A stretch of DNA of 9,769 nt from CALKWS01 sp035302405 (GTDB lineage: Bacteria; Actinomycetota; Actinomycetes; Actinomycetales; Beutenbergiaceae), in NCBI GenBank assembly GCA_035302405.1, contig DATGSR010000058.1, positions 1-9,769 on the forward strand. The letters are read 5' to 3'. Below the pieces are notes generated by a model, which was not told where the DNA came from, did no database searches, and saw nothing but the letters and a program-made list of their open reading frames with translations. A program made the translations under genes and the position numbers. This document shows positions 6,223 to 9,769 of this stretch, piece after piece (the first letter of the stretch is position 1; each line of letters opens with the position of its first letter).

Positions 6223-6249
6223 TGTCACAACGCCGGGACGCATCTTGTC
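6223..6249 (+). promoter_or_regulatory. ECF41-type promoter (TGTCACA-N16-TGTC) for the DUF6069-like gene
   Basis: TGTCACA at 6223-6229 is an exact match to the known ECF41 -35 element, and TGTC at 6246-6249 differs by one base from the known -10 element CGTC, with the expected 16-bp spacer. It is followed by a 5' leader of roughly 35-40 nt and the gene at 6293. The element lies about 100 bp downstream of the ECF41 sigma gene, so the sigma factor is its obvious activator. I saw no other TGTCACA in the window. Confidence 0.8.
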
Positions 6250-6292
6250 TATCGGGAGACGGACACACAACCCCGACCCCTTGGAGACTCCG

Positions 6293-6739
6293 ATGTCCAA
6301 CCTCGACCTCGATACCCGCACCAGGGCACGGTTACCGCTCACCGCGTTGACGGCGATGGTGGTGCTCGCCGCTGTCTTGGCCAACCTCGGCCTCTACATC
6401 ACGGCACGCGCGCTGGGTGCCTCCATGCGCATCGACCCCTACGGCAGCGCACCCAATCATCTCGTGATCGGCGGCGATGTGGCCTGGAAGACGGCCGCGC
6501 CGCTCCTCCTCGGCGTAGTCCTGCTGCTCCTACTGGCACTCACCGGCGTGCGCTGGCGCTGGCTGACCACTGCCGGCATCCTCGCCGGCGCCGCGGTAGC
6601 GGTGGGAACCAGCCCGGTCGTCTTCATGGGTTCCCACGACGCGATCACCGGCGCCACGCTGGCAGGCATGCACCTGCTCACCGGAGCGGCCTACGTCGGC
6701 ATCGGCACGTGGATACGGGCCCGGATGCAAATCGGATAG
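6293..6739 (+). CDS. Small four-helix integral membrane protein (DUF6069-like), likely ECF41 target
   Basis: A 148-residue protein with four predicted membrane helices at about residues 14-37, 68-86, 91-112 and 117-141, a short cytoplasmic-type basic N-terminus (RTRAR), a polar loop after helix 1 (IDPYGSAPNHLVIGGD) and an Arg-rich end. The layout and the MHLLTGAAYVGIGTW final helix resemble the DUF6069 family, whose function is unknown and whose genes I recall often lying near ECF sigma factor genes. The start is ATG 6293 with GGAG at 6283-6286, six bases away. A TTG at 6245 in the same frame is rejected because it falls inside the promoter -10. The gene is preceded by the ECF41-type promoter, so it is probably induced by the neighbouring sigma factor, possibly as part of an envelope-stress response. 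Its 3' end, including the stop codon, is tandemly duplicated in the bases that follow. Confidence 0.87.
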   Translation: MSNLDLDTRTRARLPLTALTAMVVLAAVLANLGLYITARALGASMRIDPYGSAPNHLVIGGDVAWKTAAPLLLGVVLLLLLALTGVRWRWLTTAGILAGAAVAVGTSPVVFMGSHDAITGATLAGMHLLTGAAYVGIGTWIRARMQIG

Positions 6740-6758
6740 CCCGGATGCAAATCGGATA
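6719..6758. repeat. Perfect 20-bp tandem duplication covering the stop codon of the membrane protein gene
   Basis: GCCCGGATGCAAATCGGATA occurs at 6719-6738 and again at 6739-6758 with no spacer. The first copy encodes the last residues (ARMQIG) and the first two bases of the TAG stop; the second lies wholly downstream. Because the copies are identical the duplication is probably recent. Of the remaining gap, 6759-6834 shows no convincing terminator or promoter. Confidence 0.97.
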
Positions 6759-6834
6759 CATGGCGGAGACGGTGCGGTCGCAGCGTTAGTGGCGCCTCGA
6801 TCCGCCGGGGCAGGACGCGCAACTCGACCACCAG

Positions 6835-6894
6835 CAGCCGCACGCCCACCCTGATCAACGCATCCCCAGCCGCACGCCCACCCTGATCAACGCA
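6835..6894. repeat. Perfect 28-bp repeat, period 32 bp, covering the stop codon of the polysaccharide lyase gene
   Basis: Two identical 28-base copies at 6835-6862 and 6867-6894 are separated by 4 bases; both begin CAGCCGCACGCCC and contain CCCTGATCAACGCA. The right copy includes the minus-strand stop (TCA at 6887-6889) and the preceding codon, so the lyase 3' end has been copied just beyond itself, as at the end of the convergent gene 130 bp away. Confidence 0.97.
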
Positions 6895-9421
6895 CCTTCA
6901 GCCGCACCGTGAACGTCGCGCCGTAGGCGTGGTGCGTGGTCGCGGTGATGCGGGTGCCGCCCCGGGCCGGCTCCACGCGCACCCCGTCGTCGGCCTCCAC
7001 CACCGTCGGAGCCCGCCCGCTGCGCATGATGAGGGTGATCTGGTCCCGTTCCATGGTGGGGTCGCTGACGGCTATGTGCACCTCGTCGCCGTCCTCGCGC
7101 AGCAGCACGCAGGCCGGGCCGTCGATGGTCAGGGTCCGGGCCGTGTGGGAACCCTCAGTGAAAGTGTTCGCCGCGATCAGCTCCAGGCCCGGATGGCGGA
7201 TCGCCTGCATCCGCTCGGAATTGGACAGCACACTCAGCCCCCCGTCCCGGTACGCCTCGGCCTGCTCCGGGGTGCCACCCGGGATGATCACGTAAGCCAG
7301 CTCCGGTGCGCCGTGACCCATGGTGGCGGTGAACACCTGCCGGGTGACATCGGTGTCGGGATTGTTCGCCCGGACGTCGCGCAGATTGCCGGTGACCTGC
7401 TCGTGCTGCACCCGCACCGGCGGGCCGTCCAGGAACGAGTAGGCCACCGCCGCCCCGGTCGTGCGGTTGGCCCACCGCAACCACGCCGGCCGGGCCCGAT
7501 TGCCCGGGTTCCACGGCACGCCGCCGGGGTTGGCACCCGAGATCTCCACGTCGTCATCGGGCATCGCCACCCGCGCATCCACCGTGGTGACGACCTGTCC
7601 GCGGTTGTACGGATCACGCACGCCCGCGGCCAGGACCACGATCGCGTCGTCCAGGGCGAACCAGGACTTCGCGCCCCGCAGCCCGCCGTAGGCCACGAAA
7701 TCGTCCGGCAGGATGCCCGCCTGCTTGTCCCGCCACGCCACGTCGTCGGCCAGCACCATCGCGGCCGAGCCGAAACCGTCCAGCGTGGCGCCCCCGGAGT
7801 GGGTGTTGGTGCTCAGCGGGAAGTAGACGTAGGTGTTCTGGGACTCCGAGGAGGAGGTGAATTCCAACGGATGGTCGGGGTTCTCGTACCAGAACTGACC
7901 GTAGGAGTCCGGGACGGTGGCCCGCTCCTCGTCGGGAGCGCTCACGCCCGGCAGCCGGTAGGGGGAGACCGTGGCCAGGAACTCCGCACCAAAGGCCTCC
8001 TGCTGGTCCTGCCCGGACAGGTACAGGTGGAACGCGCCGTCGCCGGAGAACCACGGCCTGAGGTTGTCTCCGTTCATGTATTCGTACTTACTGATCCGCG
8101 CCGACGAACGGGACAGGGCGAAGGCGAAGCCCTCCCGGCGGTGCACCGCGCGGTCCATTGCATTGAACGCCAGATGCGTCCGGGCGGGGTTCAGATCGGC
8201 TGGCTCGACGTCGTCGTCGGCCATGATCTGCGCATGCCGCACCACCGATACCGGCGATGTCCAGGAGGAGGTACCCGGCGGGCTGGCGGCCACGGTGGCA
8301 AGGTGCTTGACGTAGGCCGCGAGCGCCTCGGCGCGTTCGGGCCGGGAGTAATCGATGAGATCCACCACCGCCTCGGCCACAGTGCCAACGTCGGCGTACC
8401 CCGAGGCGGTGCGGGAGACCGCCCGACCCTTGACCGTCTCCATCATCCATCCCTCGAAGATCAGCGGGGCGAAACCGCGCGTGACCCAGTCGTCCACCAC
8501 CTCGGGCAGGTCGTGCTGATCGTCCTCGGTAGCGCCGGTGCCGTCGAGGATCTTGATCGTCTGCAGTACCCGGGTGAGCAGGATGCGCCCGTAGGAGCCG
8601 GTGTAGGCCACCGTGTGGTGCTGGATGAAGGACCCGTCGGCGTAGTACCCGTCGGTGTTGCCGTGGCGCAGGTGGTACGGGTCGATGGTGGCGTAGGCGG
8701 TGGCCTGGTCGGTGATCGCCTTGGCGACCCGGGCGCCGTCGCCCGTCAGTGCGCCCTGCAGGATCCGGTTGGTGGTGATGTCGGCCAGATTGGCCCCGGT
8801 GTGGAACCGGGAGTCCAGATCCACATCGCCGTCCTTACCGTTGCGCAGATAGGCGTCCATGGTCGCGACGTAGTCCTGCACCCGCTCCGGGTCGGCTTGG
8901 TCCGCCAGCAGCACCAGGATGCGGGTGAGGTGGGTGGGGATGCCGATCTCCCAGGCATACCAGTTGCCGTAGTATCCCGCGGCGGTGTCTGCCAGGTAGT
9001 GGGCGTGCACCCGATCCAACTCCTCCAACACCCAGGCCTGGACCTCGGCGTTGTCCACCAACTCCGAATCCACCTGCGGGGTGCGGGTGGCCATGGCTAC
9101 CTCGGCCAGGCGCTGGCAGGTTGCCGACAGGTTCCCCTCGCTGGAGCCCAGCGGCAGGCCGGCGAACACCTCTCCCGGGCCTGCGCCATCGGCCGCGGAC
9201 AGCCGGGAGCGGGCCACGTCGTGGATCCGGTCCAAGCGCTGTGATGCGGCCGGATGGGTGTTCACCTCCGCGGTGCCGCACAGCATCGCGACCATGTTGT
9301 CCAGCACGCGGTCGTGATCGCTCACGGTGTGAGCCCTAGCCTGCACGGCGGGCCCGAGCGCGGCGATCGCGGCCCCGATCGGGGCCAGGGCGAGCAGGGT
9401 GCGGCGGGAGATCTGCGGCAC
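6887..9421 (-). CDS. Secreted polysaccharide lyase family 8 (hyaluronate/chondroitin/xanthan lyase type)
   Basis: An 844-residue enzyme that cleaves uronic-acid polysaccharides by beta-elimination outside the cell. The N-terminus is a Tat-like signal peptide: S5-R6-R7-T-L-L, a hydrophobic stretch 9-26, and an A-R-A site with probable cleavage after Ala30. An alpha/alpha-toroid domain (about 35-400) carries the PL8 blocks NWYAWEIGIP (153-162), TGANLAD with catalytic Asn211, and YADGSFIQHHTVAYTGSYG with catalytic His268 and Tyr277 (nine apart, as in characterised enzymes), then GRAVSR (332-337). The central beta domain begins near the family motif YEYMNGDN (N453) and SGDGAFHLY. The C-terminal beta-sandwich runs to the end. 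The aromatic-patch Trp pair of the pneumococcal enzyme is Trp154-Tyr155 here. The start is GTG 9421 with AAAGGG five bases upstream; longer in-frame starts are rejected because they precede the signal peptide. Substrate cannot be told: hyaluronan, chondroitin, xanthan or another glycan. No transporter or unsaturated-glucuronyl hydrolase gene is visible beside it. Confidence 0.92.
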   Translation of the reverse strand: MPQISRRTLLALAPIGAAIAALGPAVQARAHTVSDHDRVLDNMVAMLCGTAEVNTHPAASQRLDRIHDVARSRLSAADGAGPGEVFAGLPLGSSEGNLSATCQRLAEVAMATRTPQVDSELVDNAEVQAWVLEELDRVHAHYLADTAAGYYGNWYAWEIGIPTHLTRILVLLADQADPERVQDYVATMDAYLRNGKDGDVDLDSRFHTGANLADITTNRILQGALTGDGARVAKAITDQATAYATIDPYHLRHGNTDGYYADGSFIQHHTVAYTGSYGRILLTRVLQTIKILDGTGATEDDQHDLPEVVDDWVTRGFAPLIFEGWMMETVKGRAVSRTASGYADVGTVAEAVVDLIDYSRPERAEALAAYVKHLATVAASPPGTSSWTSPVSVVRHAQIMADDDVEPADLNPARTHLAFNAMDRAVHRREGFAFALSRSSARISKYEYMNGDNLRPWFSGDGAFHLYLSGQDQQEAFGAEFLATVSPYRLPGVSAPDEERATVPDSYGQFWYENPDHPLEFTSSSESQNTYVYFPLSTNTHSGGATLDGFGSAAMVLADDVAWRDKQAGILPDDFVAYGGLRGAKSWFALDDAIVVLAAGVRDPYNRGQVVTTVDARVAMPDDDVEISGANPGGVPWNPGNRARPAWLRWANRTTGAAVAYSFLDGPPVRVQHEQVTGNLRDVRANNPDTDVTRQVFTATMGHGAPELAYVIIPGGTPEQAEAYRDGGLSVLSNSERMQAIRHPGLELIAANTFTEGSHTARTLTIDGPACVLLREDGDEVHIAVSDPTMERDQITLIMRSGRAPTVVEADDGVRVEPARGGTRITATTHHAYGATFTVRLKVR

Positions 9422-9426
9422 GGAAA

Positions 9427-9432
9427 CCCTTT
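9427..9432 (-). promoter_or_regulatory. Shine-Dalgarno sequence that fixes the polysaccharide lyase start
   Basis: On the minus strand AAAGGG ends five bases before the GTG at 9421-9419. Together with the Tat-like signal that begins at residue 5, this selects GTG 9421 over upstream in-frame starts reaching to 9697. Confidence 0.75.
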
Positions 9433-9434
9433 CG

Positions 9435-9460
9435 TCGTTCGGCGGTGAACACCCGAACGA
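9435..9460. promoter_or_regulatory. Palindromic operator candidate at the polysaccharide lyase transcription start
   Basis: TCGTTCGG (9435-9442) and CCGAACGA (9453-9460) form a perfect 8-bp inverted repeat with a 10-bp spacer. The spacer holds most of a second palindrome, GGTG-AA-CACC (9444-9453). The element touches the proposed -10 (9460-9465), spans the expected transcription start and ends just before the ribosome binding site, a classic repressor position. It could instead be a 5'-leader hairpin. The regulator is unknown and not encoded in the window. Confidence 0.6.
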
Positions 9461-9488
9461 TCCAAGCAGGGCCCGACGACGTGCGCAA
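9460..9488 (-). promoter_or_regulatory. Candidate promoter of the polysaccharide lyase gene (TTGCGC-N17-TTGGAT, extended -10)
   Basis: On the minus strand TTGCGC (9488-9483) and TTGGAT (9465-9460) are separated by 17 bp, and a TGC triplet directly precedes the -10 (extended -10). Each box matches its consensus at only three positions, so the support is spacing, extended -10 and location about 40 bp before the start codon. A 5-bp inverted repeat GTGCG/CGCAC (9481-9497) overlaps the -35. Confidence 0.45.
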
Positions 9489-9516
9489 GGGTCGCACGGT
9501 CGGCGCCCCGGGGGGC

Positions 9517-9549
9517 GCGGAGCGAAATGCCGCGGGCGCAGGGCGAAAT
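9517..9549. repeat. Pair of 12-bp direct repeats 21 bp apart in the divergent lyase/YjbR region
   Basis: GCGGAGCGAAAT (9517-9528) and GCAGGGCGAAAT (9538-9549) differ at two positions and repeat at 21 bp, two helical turns, placing them on the same DNA face. They lie about 30-60 bp upstream of the lyase -35 and directly upstream of the rightward -10, so an activator or repressor site is possible. A GC-rich inverted repeat (GCGCCCC/GGGGCGC, 9503-9518) adjoins the left copy. No regulator is known. Confidence 0.45.
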
Positions 9550-9576
9550 AAGGTGCCGGTCGGGCCTGGGACGGCG

Positions 9577-9582
9577 TACGGT
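9577..9582 (+). promoter_or_regulatory. Candidate -10 box (TACGGT) for the MmcQ/YjbR-like gene
   Basis: TACGGT matches TAnnnT and lies 54 bp before the ATG at 9637. There is no clear -35. An ATG at 9590 follows the box after seven bases and would open a 31-codon ORF in another frame, ending at TGA 9683-9685 inside the start of the MmcQ/YjbR-like gene. The box may therefore give an mRNA that begins with AUG or simply a leader of about 45 nt. Confidence 0.35.
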
Positions 9583-9636
9583 GCCGGGCATGGAACGCAG
9601 CACGGTGGCTGGTTCCGAAGGCACGTGGAGGCAACG

Positions 9637-9769
9637 ATGGAGTGGGACCGGATCCGCACCTATGCGCTGGGGCTCCCGGAGGTGACCGAGAAGCCACATT
9701 TCGGGCGACCGGCGTTCCGGGTGCGCGACACCCTCTTCCTCAGCGCCCACCTGGACGAGGAGCCCTCGG
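9637..9769 (+). CDS. MmcQ/YjbR family protein (DUF419-like), 3' truncated by the window edge
   Basis: The first 44 residues are visible: MEWDRIRTYALGLPEVTEKP, then HFGRPAFRVRDTLFLSAHLDEEP. The pattern of an early aromatic, A-L-x-L-P-x-V-T-E, H-F-G-R-P-A-F-R-V, then a short hydrophobic strand and a charged turn is characteristic of the N-terminus of MmcQ/YjbR-like proteins. These are small proteins (about 110-140 aa) with a cytoplasmic CyaY-like fold, some proposed to bind DNA; the precise function is unknown. The start is ATG 9637 with GGAGG at 9627-9631, five bases away, the best ribosome binding site in the window. It is divergent from the polysaccharide lyase, with 215 bp between the starts. 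A possible overlapping ORF from ATG 9590 in another frame would cover its start codon. Confidence 0.85.
   Translation, partial: MEWDRIRTYALGLPEVTEKPHFGRPAFRVRDTLFLSAHLDEEPS

Noticed and set aside
6245..6292. TTG 6245 as start of the membrane protein
   Set aside because: It lies within the -10 element of the ECF41-type promoter and has no ribosome binding site; ATG 6293 has GGAG six bases upstream.
6759..6834. Bidirectional terminator between the convergent genes
   Set aside because: Only short imperfect GC pairings were found and no T-runs, so no terminator is called.
6929..9244. Long plus-strand open frame opposite the polysaccharide lyase
   Set aside because: It is the antisense shadow of the lyase; composition is Val/Gly/Arg/His rich without family motifs, and the minus strand carries complete PL8 catalytic motifs, a signal peptide and a ribosome binding site.
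9422..9697. Upstream start for the polysaccharide lyase
   Set aside because: It would bury the Tat-like signal peptide about 92 residues inside and cover the divergent promoters; GTG 9421 has its own ribosome binding site.
1..9769. tRNA, rRNA, insertion sequence or prophage genes
   Set aside because: No tRNA-like cloverleaf, rRNA segment, transposase or integrase motif, or terminal inverted repeats were recognised on either strand.

Overview
The window looks like chromosome from a high-GC Gram-positive bacterium (Actinomycetota). The evidence is strongly G/C-biased third codon positions, frequent GTG starts, TAnnnT -10 boxes placed 6-7 nt before start codons (leaderless mRNAs), an actinobacterial-type glycogen debranching enzyme, an ECF41 sigma factor, and a secreted polysaccharide lyase with a twin-arginine-like signal. 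The genus cannot be fixed from the sequence alone.

Layout, left to right. (1) 1-413: 3' end of a beta-propeller/PQQ-like repeat protein, followed by a small hairpin. (2) 526-3695: a two-gene unit in which a DUF2804 protein overlaps by 4 nt the start of a GlgX/TreX-type glycogen debranching enzyme with all GH13 catalytic residues intact. (3) 3696-3873: intergenic region with a 26-bp near-perfect direct repeat and a leaderless promoter. (4) 3874-4983: tryptophanyl-tRNA synthetase with an N-terminal extension. (5) 4984-5203: a promoter-like element with one or two possible short ORFs. (6) 5204-6121: ECF41-type sigma factor with its fused SnoaL-like regulatory domain. (7) 6120-6215: an array of seven 13-14-bp degenerate tandem repeats starting on the sigma stop codon, then a near-consensus ECF41 promoter (TGTCACA-N16-TGTC). 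(8) 6293-6739: a 148-aa four-helix membrane protein (DUF6069-like), the likely target of that promoter. (9) 6887-9421, minus strand: a secreted family 8 polysaccharide lyase (hyaluronate/chondroitin/xanthan-lyase fold), convergent with the membrane protein. (10) 9637 to the end: start of a MmcQ/YjbR-like protein, divergent from the lyase.

The genes fall into four functional blocks: alpha-glucan turnover (DUF2804-GlgX), translation (TrpRS), a self-contained sigma-factor circuit (ECF41 plus a membrane protein in place of the usual redox-enzyme partner), and extracellular polysaccharide degradation (PL8) with its own promoter and a palindromic operator candidate.

The most unusual features are in the gaps. 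The sigma factor gene and its predicted target are separated by a tandem-repeat array. Both convergent genes around 6740-6886 carry a tandem duplication of their own 3' end including the stop codon. A further 26-bp direct repeat lies upstream of trpS. Several intergenic regions contain TAnnnT-N6/7-RTG elements that would launch leaderless short ORFs overlapping the downstream gene.
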